Part shown: positions 50,576 to 59,583 of the stretch, one piece after another
How the letters are laid out: each line of letters starts with the position of its first letter
Numbering within the stretch: the stretch's first letter is position 1
Source: Variovorax sp. PBL-H6
Lineage (GTDB): Bacteria > Pseudomonadota > Gammaproteobacteria > Burkholderiales > Burkholderiaceae_C
DNA: 64,000 nucleotides
NCBI RefSeq assembly: GCF_901827155.1
Contig: NZ_LR594659.1
Location: forward strand, 5,242,501 to 5,306,500
Reading direction: 5' to 3'
Made by a program: the position numbers and the translations under genes
The notes under the pieces: generated by a model
What the model saw: the letters and a program-made list of their open reading frames with translations, nothing else
Told to the model about the DNA's origin: nothing
Database searches by the model: none

Positions 50576-51673
50576 ATGAATCCTGCTTCCCGTTCCGGAC
50601 CGCTGCTGGGCCTGCGCGTCGTCGAATTCGCCGGCATCGGCCCTGGCCCGTTCGCCTGCATGCTGCTGTCCGACATGGGCGCCGATGTCGTTACCATCGA
50701 CCGCCCAGGCAAGAAGCTGGGCGAGCGGCACAACCTCACCGGCCGCGGCCGCAGCGTGGTGTTGGCGGACCTGAAGGATGTTGCCGCCCGCGAGCAGGTG
50801 TACCAGCTGCTGGAGAAGGCCGACGTGCTGATCGAGGGATACCGGCCCGGCGTCATGGAGCGCCTCGGCTTCGGTCCCGAGGCCGTGCTCGCTCGCAACC
50901 CGCGCATCGTGTACGGCCGCATGACCGGCTGGGGCCAGGAAGGCCCGCTCGCGCAGGCGGCGGGGCACGACCTCAACTACATCGCCATTACCGGTGCGCT
51001 GCATGCGATCGGCCCCAAGGACGGTGCACCGGTCCCGCCGCTGAACCTCATCGGCGACTATGGTGGCGGCAGCCTCTACCTGATCGTGGGCGTGCTGGCG
51101 GCGCTGCGGGAAGCCAGCCTGTCCGGCCGCGGCCAGGTGGTGGATGCGGCAATGACGGACGGCGCCGCCTCGCTCATGACCAACTTCGTGAGCCAGCAGC
51201 TGCGCGGCGTCTTCAGCGAGCGGCGGGGCAGCAACCTGCTGGACGGCGGCGCGCCGTACTACCGCGTGTACGAGACTTCCGACGGCGAGCACGTGACGCT
51301 GGGCGCCATCGAGCCGCAGTTCTTCGCGGAGTTCTGCGAGCGCGTGGGTCTGCCGTCCGAGCTGCATGGCGCGCAGCACGATCGGGCGCAGTGGCCGCGG
51401 CTCCATGACGAGTTCGCCCGCATCTTCAAGCGCAGGACCCAGGCGGAATGGACGCACGCGCTGGAAGGCACCGACGCGTGCTTCGCGCCCGTGCTGTCGC
51501 TGTCGAAGGCGCAAGATCACCCGCACAACCTTGCGCGCAACACGTTCCTCGACGTGGACGGCATCACCCAGCCGGCTCCCGCGCCGCGTTTCTCCCGCAC
51601 GCCCTCGCGCGTCCAGGGGCCCGCGCCGAAGGAGTCGACGCCCGCCTCCGAAGTGCTCGGCCGCTGGCAATGA
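50576..51673 (+). CDS. CaiB/BaiF CoA transferase family, AMACR-like
   Basis: This 365-aa class III CoA-transferase fold begins GLRVVEFAGIGPGPFACMLLSDMGAD. It carries the racemase-type GHDLNYIAITGALHAIG (about 120-136) and the catalytic Asp region of alpha-methylacyl-CoA racemases. AMACR inverts 2-methyl-branched acyl-CoAs so that dehydrogenases can act. ATG 50576 matches family starts; longer frames would include the operator. Overlaps the MFS gene by ATGA. Confidence 0.88.
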   Translation: MNPASRSGPLLGLRVVEFAGIGPGPFACMLLSDMGADVVTIDRPGKKLGERHNLTGRGRSVVLADLKDVAAREQVYQLLEKADVLIEGYRPGVMERLGFGPEAVLARNPRIVYGRMTGWGQEGPLAQAAGHDLNYIAITGALHAIGPKDGAPVPPLNLIGDYGGGSLYLIVGVLAALREASLSGRGQVVDAAMTDGAASLMTNFVSQQLRGVFSERRGSNLLDGGAPYYRVYETSDGEHVTLGAIEPQFFAEFCERVGLPSELHGAQHDRAQWPRLHDEFARIFKRRTQAEWTHALEGTDACFAPVLSLSKAQDHPHNLARNTFLDVDGITQPAPAPRFSRTPSRVQGPAPKESTPASEVLGRWQ

Positions 51674-52872
51674 CGGCTGCACCCCGCGCGCCGGTGCCGT
51701 TGCTCGCAGCCGCAGCCTTCTTCGGCGCGGCGGCGCTGCGGGTTTGCGATTCGCTGCTGCCGCGCTTCGCTGTCGAGTTCCATCGCAGCGCGGGTGAGTC
51801 GGGCAGGCTCATCGTCGTCTTCGCCGTGGCCTACGGGCTGATGCAGCTCCTGTCCGGCCCGCTCGCGGACCGCTTCGGCAAACAGCGCATGATGACGCTC
51901 GCCCTCGCCGGCTCCGGCGCAGCTTCGGCCGCCGCGGCGCTCGCAGACTCCTTCGACGCATTGCTGGCCTGGCGTGCGCTGTGGGGCATGGCTGCTGCGG
52001 GCGTCGTGCCGCTTGCGATGGCCTGGATCGGCGATGCGGTGGCGTACCAAGCGCGGCAGGCCACGCTGGCCCGGCTGCTGCTCGGCACCCTGTCCGGAAT
52101 GGTGGTCGGCCAGTTGCTGGGCGGTCTGTGCGCCGAAACGGCGCTGGGCTGGCGCGGCGCCTTCGCGGTCTTGAGTGTGGGCTACTGGGTGGTCGCCGCG
52201 CTCTTGTGGCGAGAAACCTCGCACACCACCGCTACGGTGGAGATGGCGGCACCCGCGATCGGTGGCGGCGGCCTCCGTGCCGTGCTCGCGCAGCCGTGGG
52301 CGCGCGTGGTGCTTGTCGCTGTGTTTCTCGAAGGCGTGTTTCTGCTTGGCGCGCTCAGCTATCTGCCCACCTACCTGCACGCACGCGAAGGACTCGGACT
52401 GGCCGCCGCCTCTGCCGTCTCGGCGCTCTATGCCGTGGGTGGCCTCGCCTACGCGGTCTGCGCACGCCGCATAGTCGGCCTGCTCGGCGAAATCCGGATG
52501 GCGGCCACCGGAGGCGTGTTGATGGCCGCTGCGTGGGCAGGGCTGTGGCTTCTGCCGCATGGGTCGGCTGCGGCGCCGCTGGCGGTGCTGCTCGGCTTCG
52601 GCACTTACCTGTACCACAACACCCTGCAGACGCACGCCACCCAGATGGCGCCGCAGGCGCGCGGCAGCGCCGTCTCGCTCTTTTCCTTCGCGATGTTCAC
52701 CGGGCAGTCGCTCGGCGTGGTGGGCTTTGGCGGCCTGGTCGACCTGCAGGCCTATGCGGCCCTGCTGCTGCTGCCCGCCGCGGCGATGGCAGCCCTCGGC
52801 ATCGGGTTCGCATGGTCGTTGCGGCGGCGCGCCGCGCGGATGCCATCAAGTCCGACCTCGGGCGCCTGGTAG
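51670..52872 (+). CDS. MFS transporter
   Basis: This 400-aa protein has twelve predicted membrane helices and the MFS loop motif GPLADRFGKQRMM (about 56-68). It overlaps the AMACR-like gene by 4 bp. Likely imports the island's substrate or exports an intermediate; specificity is not visible. It is the last gene before the toxin/immunity array. Confidence 0.88.
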   Translation: MTAAPRAPVPLLAAAAFFGAAALRVCDSLLPRFAVEFHRSAGESGRLIVVFAVAYGLMQLLSGPLADRFGKQRMMTLALAGSGAASAAAALADSFDALLAWRALWGMAAAGVVPLAMAWIGDAVAYQARQATLARLLLGTLSGMVVGQLLGGLCAETALGWRGAFAVLSVGYWVVAALLWRETSHTTATVEMAAPAIGGGGLRAVLAQPWARVVLVAVFLEGVFLLGALSYLPTYLHAREGLGLAAASAVSALYAVGGLAYAVCARRIVGLLGEIRMAATGGVLMAAAWAGLWLLPHGSAAAPLAVLLGFGTYLYHNTLQTHATQMAPQARGSAVSLFSFAMFTGQSLGVVGFGGLVDLQAYAALLLLPAAAMAALGIGFAWSLRRRAARMPSSPTSGAW

Positions 52873-52941
52873 CGCGTCAAGGTCGGCACGGCGCTACGGG
52901 CCACCGCATAGGGGGCGATCCGTCCCGCCCTGCGCGAGGCG

Positions 52942-53690
52942 TCAAGCGGGGCCGTGGTAACGACGTAATTGCAGCGTCGCGCGGCTACTGTTGGAAGAAC
53001 GCGTTCCGAGCGGGAGCAAGAATAGCCGCGGTCCACCTGCTGGGTCGGTATGTACGATCCACTTTTCAACTCTCTTGGCAGCGATTGCATCGCTGATCTT
53101 GAGAGCCTCGGAAGTGTTTCCTCTTACCGCGTCCAAGATTCTGTCCGACCCCAACACCCACCCGTCACTCATCTGCAACCCATCCGCGGTCACGCCGAGC
53201 TTCGAAGTCCGAACTTGTACTCCACGATCACATAGTCGGCCTTGGCGCTCGTGACCTTGTACAGGTCATCGATCCCCTGGCTGCCGACCTCACCCATTCT
53301 TCCCAACCGGGTGGCCCCTGGCAGCACGTTCTGCACTGTATTGGCTCCCAGCAGTTCCCCGACGACACCTTTCTGGTGGCTCGAGAGCTGACTGAAGTCC
53401 ATCAGTGCCTTGCAGCCCGGAGCGCGCGCTGAGTTCCACAAGCTGAGCCGCGCGATCCAGTTGCTGCATCTGCGCGTCGATGCGATCGAAGTCGGCCTGC
53501 GTGCAGTCAGCGCCGCACTGTGCGGTCAGCCGGGCGTTTTCCTTTGCGACGATGCGGCGCACGCCATCGAAGGGCGAGTGGCTGATGTAGTTGCTCGCCG
53601 CCGCACTGCTGCCGGCTGACTGCCAATGTTGATCTGGCTCGCATCCCTTGCCGTGATGGCAACGGCTAGCCGCCACTCACGACGACTCAG
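52942..53690 (-). pseudogene. Degenerate CdiA-CT module with PoNe-type nuclease
   Basis: Reading across frames on the minus strand gives a pretoxin start (ASQINIGSQ, then AGSSAAASNYISHSPF) and TQADFDRIDAQMQQLDRAAQL. It continues into a PoNe nuclease: SSHQKGVVGELLGAN, GSQGIDDLYK, DYVIVEYKFG, TSKLGVTADGLQMSDGWV, RVEKWIVHTDPAGG. PoNe is a PD-(D/E)xK-type DNase of polymorphic toxins. Three frame breaks are seen (near 53618, 53405 and 53206), and the C-terminus after TDPAGG is scrambled. No PoNi immunity gene follows. Confidence 0.75.
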
Positions 53691-53727
53691 CTTGACTGCC
53701 GACCTCCGTGCATGAGCTGGCGCGCCG

Positions 53728-54144
53728 CTATCGCTTCCTGAAAACGTCGACGCCTTGCTTTTGCAGGTCCTCCAGTGCCTGGGAAAGGTTCACCGTTTCG
53801 TCGGTCTCCTCATAATCTTCAGGCTTGTTGTAGTCATACTCGATATTGAACTTGCGATCTGGGTAGAGCGTAAAGGTCAAGCCCCAGATGCGCTCGCCGG
53901 TTGTCCTGAGGAAGTCATCGCGCAAGAAAGCTGCGGCATCAAGGCCCTCCCACATGGCATTTGGATCTTTTTCAAAGCCACCGGATTCATCAGAAACGCC
54001 GTTCGCGATCAAACATTGCGACCCTGAAACCATCTTTGTATAGATGCGCAGCTTGCATGCGACGCTATCCCACCGTCGCTTGCCAACGAAGGAAAGCAAG
54101 TATCTCGCGATGGCGTCATACGCCTGCTCCACGGTAATGATCAT
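53728..54144 (-). CDS. YezG-family immunity protein 3
   Basis: This 138-aa protein has the core IWGLTFTLYPDRKFNIEYDY and EDYEETDETVNLSQALEDLQ, matching YezG (DUF600)-type immunity proteins. These protect against LXG/CDI nucleases. ATG 54144 gives MIITVEQAYDAIARY, aligned with its two paralogues. It starts 11 bp after the orphan nuclease module that ends at 54156, its likely cognate. The N-terminal half differs strongly from its paralogues. Confidence 0.8.
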   Translation of the reverse strand: MIITVEQAYDAIARYLLSFVGKRRWDSVACKLRIYTKMVSGSQCLIANGVSDESGGFEKDPNAMWEGLDAAAFLRDDFLRTTGERIWGLTFTLYPDRKFNIEYDYNKPEDYEETDETVNLSQALEDLQKQGVDVFRKR

Positions 54145-54155
54145 CCAAGCCACCT

Positions 54156-55614
54156 TCACTGAATAAACCTATACGGCACTACTTTGCCGTCAACAATTGC
54201 CGTTACCCTGAACTCGCTCGGCCTCACACCACCTGCAGAGGGGTAACTGACATCGATCTTCACCAGCACAGTCTTCCCTCCCTTGAGCGCCTCTCGCAGC
54301 TCGTTCTCCATCTTTCGCCAGTCGCCGCGGTTCAGCGTGTACGCCTGCGGCACGATGTTGATTTTGTCACCTGCACCTCCCAGGCTGGAAGCAATCAGGT
54401 GCCCGCCTTCATCCTTGGCTGCTCCACATTTCCCGGTCGCACACTGCTGATAACCGTTGCGATCCATCGCACTCAACGACAACGTGCCCTCGACCTTCTC
54501 GACGCGCCCAGACGCATCCGTGATGTACTTGTGGCCATTGCTCAGTTCGTAGACGGCCCCAGGCTTGAGTCGGCCGTTCAAGGCGGTGTCCCACGCTCCC
54601 TTGCTGCCCACGGTCGCTCTGATGGAACTCTGCGCGTCCGCCACTTTCGCAGCGGCGCCGACCGCGTCGCCCGCCTCCAGTAGCGCCCTGGCTTCCTTGA
54701 CCAGCGCCTTGGCCGCGTCGCCTGCCGGGCCGAGTGCACCGATCGCCGCCAGGGTGTAGTCGAACGGCGTCTCGGCCTCGACGAATCCCTTGATATCACC
54801 AACAACCGGCGTGAGATCGAGGGCAAGGCTCGCGAGTGACTTGAAGACTGCTTCACCGGCTGGCCCCATTGGCGAGGCATGCGGCGTGCTGTTGATCAGG
54901 CGCTGAATCTCGGTGCGCTCGGCTGCGTCCGAGTACATGCCGAAGCGGATTTCATCGCGCAACGCTGCGTTGTCCGGCGTGCTTCGGTAGGTGGCCTCCG
55001 CTGCCTTCGCGTAGGCAATCCAGTCAGCGCACAGCTTGCTTGCGCCATCGGCGTAGCACGCCGCACGCAGCCTCTCGTCACGCGCCTTGTCCTTGGCGTT
55101 CCAGGCGTCGCGTTCCGCACAGGCGGTCTTGTCTCCGGCATCGCAAGCGACGACGGCCTTCTTTCTGGCTTGGTTTTCATCGTGCGCCAGGAAGTTGTTC
55201 GCAGCCGCATTGCTGCCCGCCTGCCTAGCAAGGTTGATCTGAGTGGCATCGGCCCCTGTGAGGGCCGCAGCAATGCCGCTCACCATCGCCGCGAACTGCA
55301 TCGTGTCGTCTCTTCGGCCGTAAGCCTCCGCCGACATCTCACCGATCGCTGCACCCAGCGCACCCGCGCCGCAGCCGCTCGCACGGTCCGCTCTTGCCGC
55401 ACCCACCATGCATCCCGCGATCGCGTGGGCCACCTTGTTGGTGAAGTCATCCAGCGTGCCGTCGGCGGTGAGATTGCCGATGGCGTTCGCGCCCTGCGCA
55501 GCCGCCGTGTCCAGCAGTGCCCCCTTGATCCCCTCCCTGAGGTTGTCCTCGAAGTTGCCGCCATGGATGGCCGTGCCGATCACGGCCCGGGCCGCACCCG
55601 CCGTGAGGTTCTGC
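54156..55614 (-). CDS. Orphan CdiA-CT module with DNA/RNA non-specific nuclease (copy B)
   Basis: A 3' fragment of a cdiA-type gene, about 480 codons. It starts abruptly within TAGAARAVIGTAIHGG, the pretoxin region that lies deep inside the complete gene. It continues through NNFLAHDENQARKK and a helical linker to the nuclease core (DEGGHLIASSLGGAGDKIN, LNRGDWRKMENE). An in-frame ATG within AVIGTA (near 55583) could start translation, but no secretion region remains. A stop codon sits just upstream of the homology. Orphan modules like this serve as a recombination reservoir. From 54477 it is nearly identical to 59905-61042. Confidence 0.8.
54477..55614. repeat. Long direct repeat, copy B (with 59905-61042 and 56988-57588)
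   Basis: About 1138 bp align without gaps to 59905-61042 with only scattered differences. The first about 600 bp also align to 56988-57588. All three copies have the same orientation. They encode the pretoxin and nuclease linker of the CdiA-type modules. Confidence 0.9.
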
Positions 55615-56052
55615 TATTACAAGAACGACGAGGCTACGCGCGCCAGCTTCACGCCAGACGGATGGCTGCGCACCGGCGACCTCGGGCACCGCGATGCCGA
55701 TGGCTTCTTCTTCGTCACCGGGCGCATCAAGGAACTGATCATCAAGGGGGGCGAGAATATCGCGCCGCGCGAGATCGACGAGGCGCTGCTCGCCCATCCT
55801 GCCGTGCGCGACGCTGCCGCTGTGGGCGTGCCCGACCGCCACTACGGGCAGGAGATCGGCGCCTGCGTGATCCTGCGCGAGGGCAGCACCTGCACCGAGG
55901 AGGATCTGCGCGCGTACTGCGTGGGCGCGCTCGGGCGCTACAAGGCGCCGGGGCATTATCGCTTTGTCGAGGAACTGCCGCGAGGTCCTTCCAGCAAGGT
56001 GCAGCGATTGAAGTTGCTGCCGCTTTTTGAGAGTGGATCGGGACGTCCGTAA
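55615..56052 (+). pseudogene. 3' fragment of an acyl-CoA synthetase gene
   Basis: This stretch encodes the C-terminal about 145 residues of an AMP-binding acyl-CoA synthetase: SFTPDGWLRTGDLG, then RIKELIIKGGENIAPREIDE, and the C-terminal Lys in GPSSKVQRLKL. The 5' three-quarters is absent. Homology starts exactly where repeat copy B stops (55614/55615), so the gene was cut by the rearrangement. It is opposite in strand to the toxin modules. Confidence 0.85.
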
Positions 56053-56254
56053 ACGCGTATGAATGCGCTCCGCGTGTCACGAAGCAGTACCTGTTGGCGA
56101 TCGGGACGAAGAAGATCACCGCTCTGATGGGATGGCCCACGACAGACCTTGATCCAACTGTGGTTCGTTAGTTGCTCTCATTGCCGGACGCATCTTAGAT
56201 GACGCATTGGTTGATCCGTCCGTGCTATTGCCGGCAGGGATTTTGGGAAAGACA

Positions 56255-56659
56255 CTACCTTTTGGAAACGTCGATGCCTTGCTTTTGCAATCCCTCCAGT
56301 GATTGGAGAAGATCCACAGTCTCATCGGTCTCCTCGTAGCCCTCAGGCATGTTGTAGTCATATTCGATATTGAACTTGCCGTCGGGATAAAGCGTAAACG
56401 TCATACCCCAGATTCGCTGACCTGTAGTCTTTATAAGGTCGTCGCGGAGATAAAGAGTGGCGCGATTCACACAATCCACACCATTCCACTCGAAAGGGAG
56501 AGCTTTCTCATTTCCGTGCTCGTCAATCAAGGAAAAATGCATTCCTCCGCATGTCGCGCGATAAACCGGCGCCTGGAACCTGAGGGTGCGCCAGCCGCCC
56601 TGCGCCCAAGCGCTGAGGGTGTGCGCTATCAATTGATAAGCCGCTTCTACTGATTTCAT
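56255..56659 (-). CDS. YezG-family immunity protein 2
   Basis: This 134-aa protein has IWGMTFTLYPDGKFNIEYDY and EGYEETDETVDLLQSLEGLQ as in its paralogues. ATG 56659 (MKSVEAAYQLIAH) aligns with their starts. It begins 4 bp after the orphan nuclease module ending at 56664. The first 75 residues are unlike those of the other two immunity proteins. The 202 bp between this gene and the synthetase fragment show no recognisable feature. Confidence 0.8.
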   Translation of the reverse strand: MKSVEAAYQLIAHTLSAWAQGGWRTLRFQAPVYRATCGGMHFSLIDEHGNEKALPFEWNGVDCVNRATLYLRDDLIKTTGQRIWGMTFTLYPDGKFNIEYDYNMPEGYEETDETVDLLQSLEGLQKQGIDVSKR

Positions 56660-56663
56660 ACGT

Positions 56664-57588
56664 TTACTGCCTGAAAGGTGGATACGGAACTTGCTTGCCA
56701 TCAATGGTAGCTATGACTCTGAACTCATTTGGCCTGACTCCTACGCCAACTGGATAAACAACATCGATCTTGACCGTCACAGTCTTGCCCTCCTTGAGCG
56801 CGTTTCTGAACTCGTTTTCCATAGCACGCCAGTCGCCGCGGTTCAGCGTGGACGCCTGCGGCACGATGTTGATTCTGTCACCTGCACCTCCCAGGCTGGA
56901 AGCAATCAGGTGCCCGCCTTCATCCTTGGCTGCTCCACATTTCCCGGTCGCACACTGCTGATAACCATTGCGATCCATCGCACTCAACGACAACGTGCCC
57001 TCGACCTTCTCCACGCGCCCAGAGGCATCCGTGATGTACTTGTGGCCATTGCTCAGTTCGTAGACGGCCCCAGGCTTGAGTCGGCCGTTCAAGGCGGTGT
57101 CCCACGCTCCCTTGCTGCCCACGGTCGCTCTGATGGAACTCTGCGCGTCCGCCACTTTCGCAGCGGCGCCGACCGCGTCGCCCGCCTCCAGTAGCGCCCT
57201 GGCTACCTTGACCAGCGCCTTGGCCGCGTCGCCTGCCGGGCCGAGTGCACCGATCGCCGCCAGGGTGTAGTCGAACGGCGTCTCGGCCTCGACGAATCCC
57301 TTGATATCACCAACAACCGGCGTGAGATCGAGGGCAAGGCTCGCGAGTGACTTGAAGACTGCTTCACCGGCTGGCCCCATTGGCGAGGCATGCGGCGTGC
57401 TGTTGATCAGGCGCTGAATCTCGGTGCGCTCGGCTGCGTCCGAGTACATGCCGAAGCGGATTTCATCGCGCAACGCTGCGTTGTCCGGCGTGCTTCGGTA
57501 GGTGGCCTCCGCTGCCTTCGCGTAGGCAATCCAGTCAGCGCACAGCTTGCTTGCGCCATCGGCGTAGCACGCCGCACGCAGCTTCTCG
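56664..57588 (-). CDS. Orphan CdiA-CT module with DNA/RNA non-specific nuclease (copy C)
   Basis: A shorter 3' fragment, about 308 codons of homology, beginning near LRAACYADGASKLC and ending PYPPFRQ. It contains the complete linker and nuclease core (EGGHLIASSLGGAGDRIN, LNRGDWRAMENEF). The frame stays open to an ATG near 57635, but those 15 extra residues (MRDAAARSSRRRVEKREK) are unrelated to the toxin. The 126 bp from 57636 to 57761 are not recognised. Confidence 0.78.
56988..57588. repeat. Long direct repeat, copy C
   Basis: About 600 bp matching copy B at a constant offset of 2511 bp. Identity ends at the junction with unrelated sequence near 57588. On the other side it continues, more weakly, into the nuclease domain. 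Confidence 0.88.
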
Positions 57589-57761
57589 CGTTTCTCAACG
57601 CGGCGCCGGCTTGAGCGAGCCGCTGCGTCGCGCATCGATAGCTCGCGATTTTGCTCAGATCCGTCTTCGCGTCGAGCTTGACCCTACCGCCGCTGGCGCG
57701 CCGGTCGAAATGTCTATTGCGCTGGTGTCGGTGAGGTCGCCCTCAGTCCTGGTTTTTCTAG

Positions 57762-58700
57762 CTACGACTGCAGCTTGTTCTTGATCAGCATCTTGAGGGC
57801 TTCCCACTTTGTGAGGTGGCGTGGCTCAACTGTGAACGGCGGTTCAGGAGGAGCGCCGATCGTTGCCGCGAGCTCGCGCAGGAGCCGCGACATGTCTGGG
57901 ACAGTGATCTGTTCGGGGCGAAGAAGATCGCCAGGATAATGAGGGTGCCCAATGCATAGGCTGTCGTCTAGGCCGAACGCTTTGACAGCAGCCACTGCCT
58001 CGATGCACCAGTAGCCGAAGTACGCACCCTTCATTGGATTGTGATACCTGTACCAATAAGGGACCTGCGAGGAATACGCCTGCGCGCAGCTTCCCGACTT
58101 CACGGCAGTAGCTAGCTCTTTGTACCAGTGTTCGACAAAGTCGCTGAGCCTGAGCGCCTGCTTGCTAGATGATGCGTCGAGCGCCCCCAAAAGTCGTTGA
58201 TATGGCTTGGGGTAAATCAGAGCACGGCCTATTCTTCGTTGCGGTGATCTGGTTGCAATGATTCTGTCCAGTAGCTGGTCTTCGCCATCATTGCCGCACA
58301 GGACAACCAGCCGGCGCCACTGCGGCTCTGAGATGTCCAATGCTAGCGCCAAACCAATCAACCAAAAGCAGTCGATGTACTGGTCGATATTGACAGACCA
58401 GGATTGTCGCTTGTGCTTCTGCTCTGATGTCCAAACGTCTTTGCCTAGACGTTCCGACTCTTCCCAGTAGAGAAGCAGTGGATCGAAGTATTGGGCCAGG
58501 TCTGAGATGGAGTCGCCACGAGAATAGCGGTAGTACATGACCTTCGCGTGCATGAAGGCTAAGTCTCGAACATACTGTGGCCGATATGCCAAGTTCTTCG
58601 AGGGTTCGGAAATCCGTTGAATGCTGTCGGAAATGGATGATTCAAAAAATCCAACCCATTGATTCCAATAGGCAGTTGTCGTCAGTGTGTCTCTAACCAT
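57762..58700 (-). CDS. PoNi-type (DUF1910/DUF1911) immunity protein
   Basis: This 312-aa protein shows MYYRYSRGDSISDLAQYF, WSVNIDQYIDCFWLIGLAL and the C-terminal YFGYWCIEAVAAVKAFG with DDS and YPGDLLRP, matching PoNi proteins that neutralise PoNe DNases. Start overlaps the end of the PoNe remnant by 19 bp, the normal toxin-immunity order. The gene appears intact although the toxin is not. Lower GC than the surrounding catabolic genes, typical of immunity genes. Confidence 0.8.
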   Translation of the reverse strand: MVRDTLTTTAYWNQWVGFFESSISDSIQRISEPSKNLAYRPQYVRDLAFMHAKVMYYRYSRGDSISDLAQYFDPLLLYWEESERLGKDVWTSEQKHKRQSWSVNIDQYIDCFWLIGLALALDISEPQWRRLVVLCGNDGEDQLLDRIIATRSPQRRIGRALIYPKPYQRLLGALDASSSKQALRLSDFVEHWYKELATAVKSGSCAQAYSSQVPYWYRYHNPMKGAYFGYWCIEAVAAVKAFGLDDSLCIGHPHYPGDLLRPEQITVPDMSRLLRELAATIGAPPEPPFTVEPRHLTKWEALKMLIKNKLQS

Positions 58701-59125
58701 CTTTTCCGTCCGAGAACTTTGCTAGCAATCTCTGAATCAGCTTTTGCGATCTTTCCAGCCTCATCGACAATCCAGACAGAGGTCCCTCCTGCGGGGTCGG
58801 TATGGACTACCCATTTCTCAACGCGGCCAGCATCAATCGCGTCTTGAACGGCCCTGGCCTCGATCGGATTGTTGTCGACAGCCCTCAAGATGCGCTCGGC
58901 GCAGCGCCTGCCAGGTCGTCAGCCCTGAGCGCCCGCTGAGCTCCACAAGCTGAGCCGCGCGATCCAGTTGCTGCATCTGCGCGTCGATGCGATCGAAATC
59001 GGCCTGCGTGCAGTTAGCCCGCACGCGCGGTCAGCCAGGGCTTTCCTTTGCGACGATGTGGCGCACGCCATCGAAGGGCGCGTGGCTAATGTAGTTTTTT
59101 GCAGCCTCATTGCTGCCGACGTGCG
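58682..59125 (-). pseudogene. PoNe-type CdiA-CT module with internal deletion and frameshifts
   Basis: The minus strand retains a pretoxin start (GSNEAAKNYISHAPFDGV) and, in another frame, TQADFDRIDAQMQQLDRAAQL. In a third frame is a PoNe C-terminus (ILRAVDNNPIEA, RVEKWVVHTDPAGG, VLGRKRWLETH). The central catalytic core (GELLG through VEYKFG to MSDGWV), present in the related copy at 52942-53690, is missing. The toxin is therefore dead while its PoNi gene persists. Confidence 0.75.
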
Positions 59126-59172
59126 CCGTACTCTCCCAGCTTTCGACTACCGGAATAGTGGGGTGGTTGAAT

Positions 59173-59574
59173 CTATTTCTTGGAAGCGTGCACACCTTGC
59201 GTTTGCAAGTCCTCCAGCCCTTTCGGGAGATCCATGGTCTCGTCAGTTTCCTCGTAGCCTGCTGGCTTGTTGTAGTCGTACTCGATATTGAACTTGCCGT
59301 CTGCATGCAGCGTAAAGGTCAAGCCCCAGATGCGCTGGCCGGTGGCCCGGAGAAGGTCAGCCCGGAGAAACAGACAGGCATCTTGCAGCGCAAAGACGTC
59401 CCAACCAATTGGAACGTCAGCTCCGCCGTTAACGCTTGTTTGAACAGTCACAATGCCACCACACCCCTTGTTAAGAATAGGGCAGACGGCACGTAACAGT
59501 TTCCAGCCGGGAGAAGCCTTGTTCGCAAGAATTTTTGCGATCGCTTGATATGCGTCTTCGACTGATTCAATCAT
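59173..59574 (-). CDS. YezG-family immunity protein 1 (cognate of the full-length toxin)
   Basis: This 133-aa protein has IWGLTFTLHADGKFNIEYDY and AGYEETDETMDLPKGLEDLQ. It starts 9 bp after the stop of the large exoprotein, the expected place for the cognate immunity gene. YezG of Bacillus is the antidote of the LXG nuclease YeeF, which carries a comparable nuclease domain; that parallel supports the pairing. Confidence 0.85.
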   Translation of the reverse strand: MIESVEDAYQAIAKILANKASPGWKLLRAVCPILNKGCGGIVTVQTSVNGGADVPIGWDVFALQDACLFLRADLLRATGQRIWGLTFTLHADGKFNIEYDYNKPAGYEETDETMDLPKGLEDLQTQGVHASKK

Positions 59575-59583
59575 GGTTAGTCT

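Noticed and set aside
55408..55614. N-terminal extension of the acyl-CoA synthetase frame
   Set aside because: This part is the antisense of the CdiA repeat. Synthetase homology starts only at 55615, so the open frame is fortuitous.
57589..57761. Possible transposase remnant between the orphan nuclease C and PoNi genes
   Set aside because: Neither strand gives a convincing match or terminal inverted repeats; left unassigned.
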